DNA of 6,304 nucleotides from Symbiobacteriaceae bacterium (GTDB taxonomy: Bacteria > Bacillota_E > Symbiobacteriia > Symbiobacteriales > Symbiobacteriaceae), in contig DAHVXO010000336.1 of assembly GCA_027356675.1 (NCBI GenBank), positions 1 to 6,304 on the forward strand, in the 5' to 3' direction. The notes under the pieces were generated by a model. The model saw only the letters and a list, made by a program, of their open reading frames with translations, was not told the origin of the DNA and made no database searches. Positions 1 to 5,376 of this stretch are shown here, piece by piece. The position numbers and the translations under genes were made by a program. Each line of letters starts with the position of its first letter. Within the stretch, counting starts at the first letter, position 1.

Positions 1-91
1 GGCCGTGCAGGTGCATCGGGTGCATGTCCTGGCTGATGTTGATCAACCGGAGGTGTACCCGATCGCCATACCGGACGAATGACCGTTTAGA
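1..91 (-). pseudogene. Multicopper oxidase C-terminal domain fragment, 5'-truncated, cut by window edge
   Basis: Reading the minus strand from about base 91 down to 1 gives a peptide with RYGDRVHLRLINIS followed by MHPMHLHG. The GDxVxLRLIN strand and the HPxHLHG motif are the hallmark of the last cupredoxin domain of multicopper oxidases. There the histidines bind the type 1 copper and the type 2/3 trinuclear copper centre. The family oxidises metals or phenolics outside the cytoplasmic membrane using O2. The frame has an in-frame TAA at 124-122 and no ATG, GTG or TTG start before the conserved core. The 80 bases up to the neighbouring cupredoxin gene encode none of the preceding oxidase domains in any minus-strand frame. 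I therefore infer a 5'-truncated remnant, or less likely a frameshifted gene or sequencing error. The rest lies outside the window. Confidence 0.68.
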
Positions 92-172
92 TGGGGTCCG
101 TCGTCCCCCTCTGGTTCCTTGTTAGGGTGCGCTTGTCTGCCCGAAGTTAAACGCTAAAGGGCGGCATCAGGC

Positions 173-1057
173 TCAGTCACTCATGGCAATCACCCGCAGT
201 ATCGCTCGTTCGCTGTGACCCGGCAGCGAACACAGCACTTCAAAGTCGCCGGATGCCACGGGCGTGAAGAGAACCTCGTCATTTCCCTTGGCAGAGGCAT
301 GCGCGTGGATCGTCTCGTTTTCTCGCATCAGTGGGTGGCGCCGGGTATTGCGGACCCTCGTCACGGGAAGTCCGGAAATGCCAAATTCATGAGGCACCTG
401 GTCCTCGTTCAGCAGGAGTAACCGCACCGGCAGCCCAACCCGCACGGAAATGGGGGTTCCCGGTTGGTACGTTCCACTTCGAACCCGGACCTTCAAGGCC
501 TGAGGAACTGCGAGATGCTGGCCTGGTGTGGGGCTGGGAGGAACATGAGGGCCTCCAACACCGGCACTGAACCCCACGACACCGGCCAGGGCCAGCCCCC
601 ACCATAGAACCGCGGCGGGCGGCGCCGGTAAACTCCCGAGTTCGCCCTTGATAATCCATCCCATTAGGATCGCTGCAATCACGCTGACCCAGCCCACGAC
701 GCCGAGCATCAGAGTGAGGGCATCGCGGTCAAACATCGCGGCCGTCATGGGGCCCATCAGCCCACCCATCAGTCCGGCAAGGAGGCCGTCAAGGGCGGCC
801 ATCGTGCTAACGGAAGCGCCCACGGCGAGCCCCAGCCCAGCTCCGACCACCACGGCCCCCACAGTAGCGGATAACAATTTGAACCCAAAGATCATGGCAC
901 TCAAGCCGGAGACGAGACCCGCCACCATGGCCGCTGACATGGCGATCATCATGGCTGCCATGCAACTGATGCGACTCCTTGCCCTCCCGTATAGGAAGAG
1001 CACAGTCGTTAGTCCCATAACCGTCAACATGAGCCCCGACGCCGCAAACGTGTTCAT
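173..1057 (-). CDS. Membrane-anchored cupredoxin-domain protein
   Basis: This 294-residue protein has two parts. Residues 5-168 are very hydrophobic, with about six possible membrane helices rich in Gly, Ala and Met, including a GLMGGLMGPM stretch near 95-104. Residues 185-290 form a cupredoxin-like beta domain outside the membrane. Copper ligands can be placed at His223 (VPHEF), Cys276 and His281 (CSLPGH). The usual axial Met, ten residues after the Cys, is Ile286 here. Cupredoxins shuttle electrons or bind copper; the partner is unknown, although the adjacent multicopper-oxidase remnant points to copper chemistry. I chose the ATG at 1057: GGAGG at 1069-1073 lies 11 bases upstream of it, but only 2 bases from the alternative GTG at 1066, which would add three residues. 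The gene is transcribed divergently from the secreted Met-rich protein. The cupredoxin assignment is firm; the role is inferred. Confidence 0.85.
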   Translation of the reverse strand: MNTFAASGLMLTVMGLTTVLFLYGRARSRISCMAAMMIAMSAAMVAGLVSGLSAMIFGFKLLSATVGAVVVGAGLGLAVGASVSTMAALDGLLAGLMGGLMGPMTAAMFDRDALTLMLGVVGWVSVIAAILMGWIIKGELGSLPAPPAAVLWWGLALAGVVGFSAGVGGPHVPPSPTPGQHLAVPQALKVRVRSGTYQPGTPISVRVGLPVRLLLLNEDQVPHEFGISGLPVTRVRNTRRHPLMRENETIHAHASAKGNDEVLFTPVASGDFEVLCSLPGHSERAILRVIAMSD

Positions 1058-1068
1058 ACTTAACACAA

Positions 1069-1073
1069 CCTCC
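1069..1073 (-). promoter_or_regulatory. Ribosome binding site of the cupredoxin gene
   Basis: On the minus strand this reads GGAGG. It is 11 bases from the ATG at 1057 and 2 bases from the GTG at 1066. The spacing favours the ATG as start. Confidence 0.6.
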
Positions 1074-1130
1074 GTGGTTTCCTCAGTTGGATGAGTATGC
1101 CTTCAGCCGCAAATCTCCACACCAACTCCA

Positions 1131-1159
1131 TCCAGCGTCGACGTACACGCAACGCTGGA
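1131..1159. promoter_or_regulatory. 8-bp inverted repeat in the divergent intergenic region, candidate operator
   Basis: TCCAGCGT at 1131-1138 is the exact reverse complement of ACGCTGGA at 1152-1159, with 13 bases between. The half-site centres are 21 bp apart, two helical turns, as expected for a dimeric regulator binding one DNA face. The right arm ends five bases before a possible -10 box (TATGAT, 1164-1169), so the dyad covers the -35 region of the plus-strand gene. It also lies upstream of the divergent cupredoxin gene, so one regulator could control both. I do not recognise the motif as CsoR, CopY or another named copper operator. Confidence 0.5.
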
Positions 1160-1163
1160 GTCC

Positions 1164-1169
1164 TATGAT
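1164..1169 (+). promoter_or_regulatory. Possible -10 box (TATGAT) for the Met-rich secreted protein
   Basis: TATGAT matches the sigma-A -10 consensus at five of six positions and lies about 50 bases before the start codon at 1219. No good -35 hexamer is found at 16-18 bp upstream. The promoter would need an activator or is weak. The dyad at 1131-1159 occupies the -35 region. Confidence 0.35.
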
Positions 1170-1180
1170 AAAACCAAGGT

Positions 1181-1194
1181 CAACCGAGAGGTTG
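1181..1194 (+). other. Small hairpin in the 5' leader of the Met-rich protein gene
   Basis: CAACC-GAGA-GGTTG forms a 5-bp stem with a 4-base loop about ten bases before the ribosome binding site at 1204-1210. It may stabilise the leader or be chance; no regulatory role can be read from it. Confidence 0.25.
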
Positions 1195-1218
1195 CACAAA
1201 CGAAAGGGAGTACGAAAA

Positions 1219-1773
1219 ATGAACACGACTGCGAAGTGGATGCTCGGCGGCGTGGCAGCGGTGACAGTTGCGGGTTTGATCTATGCGGCGCCGGTCCTGG
1301 CTGCTGGTGGCTACGGCATAATGGGCGGTGCGGGCGGCTACGGTGCGATGAGCGGTCAAGCGTCGGGAAGGATGCAGGGTATCCAGGGCAACACGGCGGA
1401 GATGTATAACGTGATGGCGCCGCTCATGAGCGTGATGCCGAAGATTCAGACCCAGGTGATGGCCGACGTGGCCGGCCGCCTTGGGCTGACCACCGACGAC
1501 CTGTTCAAGGCGATGGCTGACGGCCAGAGCCTGGCACAGATCGCCGCCGACAAGAATGTGGCGATCGGCGATGTGCGGGCGATCATGACCGGCAGCATGA
1601 AGACCGCTCTGGATCAGCTGGTTGAAGCGAAGCAACTGACGCAGGAGCAGACCGGTCGGATCCTCGGCTTCATGGAGCAGAACATCACGTTCGGCCTGAA
1701 CGGCACCGGGGGCGGCATGATGGGCGCCGGTGGCATGATGGGCGGGTTCGTCCCAAGCGGCACTGCACAGTAA
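1219..1773 (+). CDS. Secreted Met/Gly-rich protein with helical LGLTxDDL-type domain
   Basis: The gene encodes 184 residues. Residues 1-28 form a Sec-type signal peptide (hydrophobic core 9-23, cleavage probably after VLA at 26-28). Residues 29-60 are Gly/Met-rich. Residues 80-155 form a helical module, with LGLTTDDLFKAMADGQSLAQIA at 88-109 and a following helix around QLTQEQTGRI. This pattern is common in uncharacterised exported proteins of Gram-positive bacteria. The tail near 163-176 has two MM pairs in a Gly run. After the signal about 16 of 156 residues are Met, and there is no Cys or His, so thioether binding of Cu(I) is conceivable but unproven. The ATG at 1219 is preceded by AAGGGAG at 1204-1210, eight bases upstream; the open frame extends further 5' but without a better start. 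Its copper-protein neighbours suggest a metal-related role. No enzymatic motif is visible. Confidence 0.85.
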   Translation: MNTTAKWMLGGVAAVTVAGLIYAAPVLAAGGYGIMGGAGGYGAMSGQASGRMQGIQGNTAEMYNVMAPLMSVMPKIQTQVMADVAGRLGLTTDDLFKAMADGQSLAQIAADKNVAIGDVRAIMTGSMKTALDQLVEAKQLTQEQTGRILGFMEQNITFGLNGTGGGMMGAGGMMGGFVPSGTAQ

Positions 1774-1793
1774 AATAAAACCCTACACGAACG

Positions 1794-1820
1794 GAAGCCG
1801 GGCCAGCGTGGCCCGGCTTC
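1794..1820 (+). terminator. 12-bp hairpin after the Met-rich protein gene
   Basis: GAAGCCGGGCCA (1794-1805) pairs perfectly with TGGCCCGGCTTC (1809-1820) around a GCG loop, starting 20 bases after the stop codon. The stem is very stable, but no U-tract follows. It may be a weak or factor-assisted terminator or a 3'-end stabiliser. On the opposite strand an A/T-rich tract lies some distance beyond it. Confidence 0.6.
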
Positions 1821-1835
1821 GTGGCGACACTGCTG

Positions 1836-1864
1836 TTGACACCCCAAGGTACGAGAGTGATAAT
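1836..1864 (+). promoter_or_regulatory. Strong sigma-A-like promoter
   Basis: TTGACA at 1836-1841 is a perfect -35. It is followed after exactly 17 bases by GATAAT at 1859-1864, five of six to the -10 consensus. Transcription would start around 1871. It is the best promoter in the window, yet no credible gene follows for more than 600 bases, so it probably drives a non-coding RNA or the long leader of the lipoprotein/kinase/regulator operon. Confidence 0.75.
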
Positions 1865-1869
1865 TATCA
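1858..1869. promoter_or_regulatory. Perfect 12-bp palindrome over the -10 box, possible repressor site
   Basis: TGATAATTATCA equals its own reverse complement and covers the whole -10 hexamer. The half-site TGATAA resembles half of a Fur-type box (TGATAAT-N-ATTATCA). However, the two halves here abut with three fewer central bases, so a canonical Fur or PerR site is not established. A protein bound here would block the promoter. Confidence 0.4.
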
Positions 1870-1872
1870 TCA

Positions 1873-1894
1873 GTTTGTGGGTGCGCCAGCAAAC
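1873..1894 (+). other. Hairpin at the predicted 5' end of the transcript
   Basis: GTTTG (1873-1877) pairs with CAAAC (1890-1894). A further GG/CC pair (1880-1881 with 1886-1887) closes a TGCG loop across one mismatch and one wobble. It starts within about two bases of the predicted transcription start and could protect the 5' end. Confidence 0.35.
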
Positions 1895-1920
1895 CCGCTC
1901 AGCCCAACGCAGTACATCCC

Positions 1921-1943
1921 GAGCAAGTGGAACCGCCTTGCTC
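1921..1943 (+). other. 7-bp hairpin with TGGAACCGC loop
   Basis: GAGCAAG (1921-1927) is the exact complement of CTTGCTC (1937-1943), with TGGAACCGC in the loop. The loop resembles the T-box antiterminator sequence TGGNACCGCG, but only about 57 bases separate it from the predicted transcript start, leaving no room for a T-box stem I. I treat it as a hairpin of unknown role. Confidence 0.35.
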
Positions 1944-1956
1944 CTGCTCCAGTTCC

Positions 1957-2009
1957 CCCTAAGGTCGTGACATCTACACGGACCCTGATCACTAGCCCCT
2001 TAGGGTTTT
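1957..2009 (+). other. Stem-loop followed by TTTT, possible early attenuator
   Basis: CCCTAAGG (1957-1964) pairs with CCTTAGGG (1998-2005). Inside it, GTGA (1967-1970) can pair with TCAC (1989-1992). The stem is followed directly by TTTT (2006-2009). The loop is long for an intrinsic terminator, so if functional it would be a conditional or weak one. Confidence 0.3.
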
Positions 2010-2094
2010 CCATTACCCCCAGGTGTCCACTGGGTGAGTTACAGCGTGAGCAGGTCCTGCGGGCCGTTAGGCTGGAGGCGGGCCGGGGCGCGGC

Positions 2095-2130
2095 GGGGGT
2101 ATCCGGTGCGAGCGTAGCCCGGATGCCCCT
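2095..2130 (+). other. Very stable GC-rich hairpin
   Basis: GGGGTATCCGG (2096-2106) pairs with CCGGATGCCCC (2119-2129) over 11 positions with one G-U wobble, around a 12-base loop. A further wobble (2095 with 2130) can extend it. The following bases (TGGAATTTGTTC) are only weakly U-rich. It is the strongest internal structure of the gene-poor region. Confidence 0.45.
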
Positions 2131-2381
2131 TGGAATTTGTTCTGGCCTCGGGTTTGGCAATTTTTACTGGTGTGCGCAGACCTGGTTCATGGAAAAACTG
2201 CCACACTCAGCTCCGGGGAGCGCTTTGTCATCGCAGTTTTATTTAAGCCGGGTAAGGCCGACACCCGGTCCGGGGCCTACCTGCAGGAATCGGTTGCGCC
2301 AGTGGAGGCACGCGTTGGTCGTCCGCTGCGACGGACCGAATGGGTCAAGCAGTGCATGTCGCCTAAGAAAGCCGTGGGTTC

Positions 2382-2417
2382 GCCCTCGCTCTGAAAAGAG
2401 TGAGGGCTCTTTGATTT
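2382..2417 (+). terminator. Intrinsic terminator
   Basis: GCCCTCGCTC (2382-2391) pairs with GAGTGAGGGC (2398-2407), ten pairs with one G-U wobble, around a TGAAAA loop. The U-rich tract TCTTTGATTT (2408-2417) follows. It ends the transcript from the promoter at 1836-1864. It lies about 107 bases before the lipoprotein gene, so read-through could supply that operon. Confidence 0.75.
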
Positions 2418-2460
2418 GCGATCCAGTATTTGAGGAGTAACGTCCCTAGTACCAAGTTGA

Positions 2461-2475
2461 ACAGAAGTGTTCTGT
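2461..2475. promoter_or_regulatory. Near-palindrome upstream of the lipoprotein operon, candidate operator
   Basis: ACAGAA-GTG-TTCTGT is a perfect 6-bp inverted repeat with a 3-base centre, 49 bases before the start codon at 2524. In an alternative register GAACA-GAAG-TGTTC also pairs. It could be an autoregulatory site or a small leader hairpin. No good sigma-A promoter hexamers were found between the terminator at 2417 and this site. Confidence 0.35.
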
Positions 2476-2508
2476 CCCGTTCCCCCGGAATCTGCGACAA
2501 TCACTTCG

Positions 2509-2516
2509 AGGAGGTG
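2509..2516 (+). promoter_or_regulatory. Ribosome binding site deciding the lipoprotein start
   Basis: AGGAGGTG is near-perfect; nine bases separate its GG (2514) from the ATG at 2524. It rules out the upstream TTG-type start at 2467, which would put 19 extra residues before the lipoprotein signal. Confidence 0.8.
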
Positions 2517-2523
2517 TACACCG

Positions 2524-3441
2524 ATGCGCTATAAGCAGTTCACCGTTGCGGCCCTCATCACCCTGATGCTTTTACTAGCGGGATGCAGTTCGCAACCCCG
2601 CCAGATCTCTCTCAGCATCACCGGCGACCCTCCACAGCCTCAGCCGGATGCCGGAGAAGGCATTCTCTACTACTTCGGTTTCGACCAGCGCCTGGACCCC
2701 GCAGAAGACGTGCGCATGTACGTACCCTTCCTCAAGTACTTGGAGCGGGCGACAGGCTACCGCTTCAAGCTTCAGCCGGTTCCCCGGACCGGATCTGTGG
2801 CAGAAGCGATGGGCTCCGGTACAATTCACTTCGCTGCTTTCGGCACCCTCAGTTACCTGGATGCCCACAAGCGTTACGGAGTGAAGGCGCTCGTCGCTGC
2901 CCGCACCGCCGATGGCGGGGCTGACTACCGGGCCCTCATCATCACACGCCCGGAAAGTTCGATCCGAACGATTAAAGACCTGCGGGGTCGTTCCCTGGCC
3001 CTCGGCTCGCCGACGTCTACACAGGGGAACCTGATCCCCCGCATCATGCTGCAGCAAGCCGGGATTAGCCTAAGTGACCTCAGCGCCTTTCAGAACCACT
3101 CCTCCCACTTTGAGACTGCAAACGCCGTCCTCAGTGGGCGCTTCCACGCCGGCGCCGTCCAAGATACGCTTGGTCGGGAGTTAGTGCGCAAGGGGCTCGT
3201 GCGAGTCGTGGCTGAATCAGATCTGTTCCCCAGCAGCACCATTTCAGTGGCATCGGACGTACCAGAACCCGTGGCAGAAGCGGTGCGGAGAGCGCTCTTG
3301 GACTTTGACCCAACCGGACGCGACAAGCATGGCCTGTACCGCTGGGATCAGTCGGAGATGCCACTGGGGTTCATTCCGGTCAACCAGAAAGCCCTGGACC
3401 GGGTGCAAATGATGGCGGAGAGACTCGGTTTGCTCAGGTGA
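2524..3441 (+). CDS. PhnD-like substrate-binding lipoprotein (sensor component)
   Basis: This 305-residue protein has a lipoprotein signal: hydrophobic residues 6-19, then lipobox LLAGC with Cys21 as the lipidated residue. Residues 45-300 show the periplasmic-binding fold of the PhnD/SsuA-type phosphonate-binding family. Supporting elements are YVPFLKYLERATGYRFKL (66-83), the gate strand FAAFGTLSYLDAH (103-115), and the ligand-binding loop DLRGRSLALGSPTSTQGNLIP (152-172, with the S/T-rich anion-contacting segment). SGRFHAGAVQDT (204-215) follows. No ABC permease or ATPase is nearby. Instead, a histidine kinase gene starts 12 bases after the stop and a regulator follows. The protein is therefore probably the ligand-capturing part of a three-component sensor, as known for AioX (arsenite) and for the PhnD-like domain of TtrS (tetrathionate). 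The ligand cannot be named; an oxyanion or similar small molecule is a guess from the family. Confidence 0.87.
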   Translation: MRYKQFTVAALITLMLLLAGCSSQPRQISLSITGDPPQPQPDAGEGILYYFGFDQRLDPAEDVRMYVPFLKYLERATGYRFKLQPVPRTGSVAEAMGSGTIHFAAFGTLSYLDAHKRYGVKALVAARTADGGADYRALIITRPESSIRTIKDLRGRSLALGSPTSTQGNLIPRIMLQQAGISLSDLSAFQNHSSHFETANAVLSGRFHAGAVQDTLGRELVRKGLVRVVAESDLFPSSTISVASDVPEPVAEAVRRALLDFDPTGRDKHGLYRWDQSEMPLGFIPVNQKALDRVQMMAERLGLLR

Positions 3442-3446
3442 GGAGG
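3441..3446 (+). promoter_or_regulatory. Ribosome binding site deciding the kinase start
   Basis: AGGAGG, starting within the stop codon of the lipoprotein gene, lies seven bases before the GTG at 3454. It supports that GTG as start and tight translational coupling of the two genes. Confidence 0.7.
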
Positions 3447-3453
3447 TGAGCGC

Positions 3454-5376
3454 GTGGGACTGGGTCGTCGCATCATTCTTACCACAGGGTCGCTCGTTGT
3501 CATCATGGGCCTGATCACGGTTGGCTTGCTCCAGGCGATTATATCCTCGGCGCTGGGTCAACAACTCGACGAAAAGGGATTGGCAACAAGCCGGGTCCTC
3601 GCCAACGATCTGACCAACCCTCTCCTGGATGGCGACGAACTGGTCGTCGGCCGTAATCTGCAGCGCTTTCTTCAGGAAGGGTCATCCGTAGTCTACGCCT
3701 ATGCACTGACCCCGGATCAGCGGCAGGTAATCCATACATTCTCCGAAGGCTTTCCGGCAGCCCTGTTAGAGGCAACCCGCCTGGCGCCGGATCAGCAGTC
3801 CAATGTGCGGTTCCTTGAAACGGAAAAGGGCCGAGTCCGGGACTATGGTGTGCGCGTCCTCGAGGGCCTGGATGCCGAAGTGCATGTAGGATTTGCCGAA
3901 GATGGCATCATCGCCGCCCGCCAGCGGGTAACACTGCTGATTTTTGGCCTGACGGCGGCAGGGGTCGCCGTCGCACTAGTTCTATCCTGGGTACTTGGCC
4001 GCTATGTAGTTGGGCCGCTGGAGCAGCTTACGGCAGCTGTCGAAGAAATCGGAGAAGGCCGCCTCGATCAGGTGATTCCCGTTACCAGTGACGATGAGGT
4101 CGGGGAACTTGCAGGTAGCTTTAACCGTATGGTGGTCCGACTTCGGGAGGCGATGGAGCGGGAGAAGAGCCGGAACCGGGAGCTGAGAGCACTCAATGCC
4201 GTTACGAAGGTTGTAAGCCTGGGAGAAGATTTGCCCCATGTATTCAAGCAGGCGCTCCATGAAGTGGTGGAGGTTCTCGGATTGAGGGGGGCGTGGATCC
4301 TCCTGACGCCCGCCAGGGATAGCCAATCTGGGGAGCTCGCTGCAGCGGTGGGAATCGAGCACGATCTGCTCCGCCTGTGCAGTTGCCAGACGGGCGGCTT
4401 ATGTTCCTGCTGGCAGATGATCAAGGACGGGAATTCCGATTATCAGGCGGTGGGCGTAAGCCCTGACTGCCGCATAACGCCATCACTTGACCCGACGGTT
4501 CATATCATCGGGCCCATTCCTCTAAGCTACAGCGGCAAGAACCTGGGGTTCCTGAATGTCATGGTGGACAGGGACGCTGCATTCTCTCCGCACGACCACG
4601 AGATGCTCTACGCAATCGGGCGCCAGCTCGGCGGAGCGTTTGAGCGAACGCAACTGTGGCACCGCCTGCTGGACCGCGAGGACCGTGTCAGCCAGCTGCT
4701 GCAAAAGGTTATTGATGCACAGGAAGAGGAACGCCAGCGAATCGCCAGAGAACTGCACGACGAGACCAGCCAGTCCATGGCTGCTCTGACGGTGGGGCTG
4801 AAGGCCGCTGCATCCCTGGTCAAGCGCGACCCGGAGAGGGCAGAAACGTTACTCGTAGGGTTGAAAGAAGCGACCGCCCATACGCTTCGTGAGATCCACA
4901 ACGTCGTCTACGACCTGCGTCCGACCTTGTTGGACGACCGTGGCCTCGTGCCCGCCCTGCAGTGGTACGCCAGTCAACGCCTATCCTCCCAGGGGGTGGC
5001 CATCGAAGTGGGCGGCAGCGGGCTGGAGGGCCGGCTCCCTTCCGGAGTGGAGACAATCCTGTTCCGGATCGGGCAAGAGGCGATCACAAACGTCGCCAAG
5101 CACGCCCGCGCACGAAACCTCCGCATCTCCGTCCGTACGGAGGACAACCACGCACGCCTTAGCGTCGCAGACGACGGGTGTGGCTTCCACGAAAACAGTG
5201 AAAGCCCGGAGCGGCGGGAGAAGCGTCCCCTTGGCCTGGTGGGCATGGTGGAGCGAGCGAGCCTCGTGGGTGGATACTGTCGGATCAACTCGCTCCCTGG
5301 CGAGGGAACCCGCATCGACGTTGTGATCCCCCTGGGAGGAGGTCCCGCCTGTGATTCGGATCTTGCTGGCCGATGA
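3454..5376 (+). CDS. Membrane sensor histidine kinase: extracytoplasmic sensor, HAMP, GAF, HisKA_3, HATPase
   Basis: The protein has 640 residues and a GTG start. Helix 1 spans about 7-30, an extracytoplasmic domain 31-155 resembles single-Cache sensors ([10 protein letters not shown]...[12 protein letters not shown]), and helix 2 spans 158-183. HAMP covers about 183-236, and a GAF domain about 245-405. GAF Cys residues are C309, C311, C317, C319 and C339. The kinase part has the H-box [12 protein letters not shown] with phospho-accepting His435 (HisKA_3, NarX/DegS type). The HATPase has an N-box around Asn546, a G1 box DDGCGF (573-578) and a G2 box GLVGM (594-598). All catalytic motifs look intact. 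It should receive a signal from the upstream lipoprotein through its outer domain, add a cytoplasmic redox or ligand signal through the GAF domain, and phosphorylate the regulator encoded next. Open frames opposite it are shadows. Confidence 0.92.
   Translation: MGLGRRIILTTGSLVVIMGLITVGLLQAIISSALGQQLDEKGLATSRVLANDLTNPLLDGDELVVGRNLQRFLQEGSSVVYAYALTPDQRQVIHTFSEGFPAALLEATRLAPDQQSNVRFLETEKGRVRDYGVRVLEGLDAEVHVGFAEDGIIAARQRVTLLIFGLTAAGVAVALVLSWVLGRYVVGPLEQLTAAVEEIGEGRLDQVIPVTSDDEVGELAGSFNRMVVRLREAMEREKSRNRELRALNAVTKVVSLGEDLPHVFKQALHEVVEVLGLRGAWILLTPARDSQSGELAAAVGIEHDLLRLCSCQTGGLCSCWQMIKDGNSDYQAVGVSPDCRITPSLDPTVHIIGPIPLSYSGKNLGFLNVMVDRDAAFSPHDHEMLYAIGRQLGGAFERTQLWHRLLDREDRVSQLLQKVIDAQEEERQRIARELHDETSQSMAALTVGLKAAASLVKRDPERAETLLVGLKEATAHTLREIHNVVYDLRPTLLDDRGLVPALQWYASQRLSSQGVAIEVGGSGLEGRLPSGVETILFRIGQEAITNVAKHARARNLRISVRTEDNHARLSVADDGCGFHENSESPERREKRPLGLVGMVERASLVGGYCRINSLPGEGTRIDVVIPLGGGPACDSDLAGR

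Larger units (their letters stand above)
1871..2417 (+). ncRNA. Candidate structured non-coding transcript or attenuated leader
   Basis: This stretch runs from the predicted start of the strong promoter to a clear intrinsic terminator and holds no convincing gene. The open frames crossing it lack ribosome binding sites, family motifs and plausible composition; one even starts inside the preceding hairpin. It has several local inverted repeats: 1873-1894, 1921-1943, 1957-2005, 2018-2034, 2050-2060, 2095-2130 and 2248-2268. I compared it by eye with known large RNAs (RNase P, tmRNA, SRP RNA) and with common riboswitches, and recognised none. Two readings are possible: a stand-alone RNA of about 540 bases, or a leader whose terminator controls entry into the operon starting at 2524. 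A degraded gene is a third option. Hairpins are easily formed in GC-rich DNA, so confidence is limited. Confidence 0.33.

Noticed and set aside
648..1094. 148-codon plus-strand frame opposite the cupredoxin gene
   Set aside because: It is antisense to hydrophobic membrane codons, which gives a Thr/Pro/Ala-rich shadow protein; no start signals.
1921..1943. T-box-like TGGAACCGC sequence
   Set aside because: It is close to TGGNACCGCG, but it lies only about 57 bases after the predicted transcript start, with no room for stem I, and sits in the loop of a perfect 7-bp hairpin. No tRNA-ligase or amino-acid gene follows.
1870..2160. Minus-strand frame of 96 codons opposite the gene-poor region
   Set aside because: The best internal ATG has a G-run only two bases upstream, no promoter is evident, and I recognise no family.
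2151..2175. TGGCA...TGGTGTGC resembling a sigma-54 promoter
   Set aside because: The second element is not GC at the required distance (GG-N10-GC), and no enhancer-dependent regulator is encoded here; the regulator present is NarL-type.
2137..2394. 85-codon plus-strand frame with TTG start
   Set aside because: There is no ribosome binding site and no domain I recognise, and its stop lies in the loop of the terminator. A decayed gene fragment cannot be excluded.
1808..2440. 210-codon open frame on the plus strand
   Set aside because: It starts inside the hairpin after the Met-rich gene, has no ribosome binding site, runs through the intrinsic terminator, and its composition (Pro, Arg, Ser rich) shows no family resemblance.
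2459..2472. GAAC-N6-GTTC resembling a Gram-positive LexA (SOS) box
   Set aside because: The Bacillus-type box has GAAC-N4-GTTC; the spacing here is two bases too long and the downstream genes are not repair genes.
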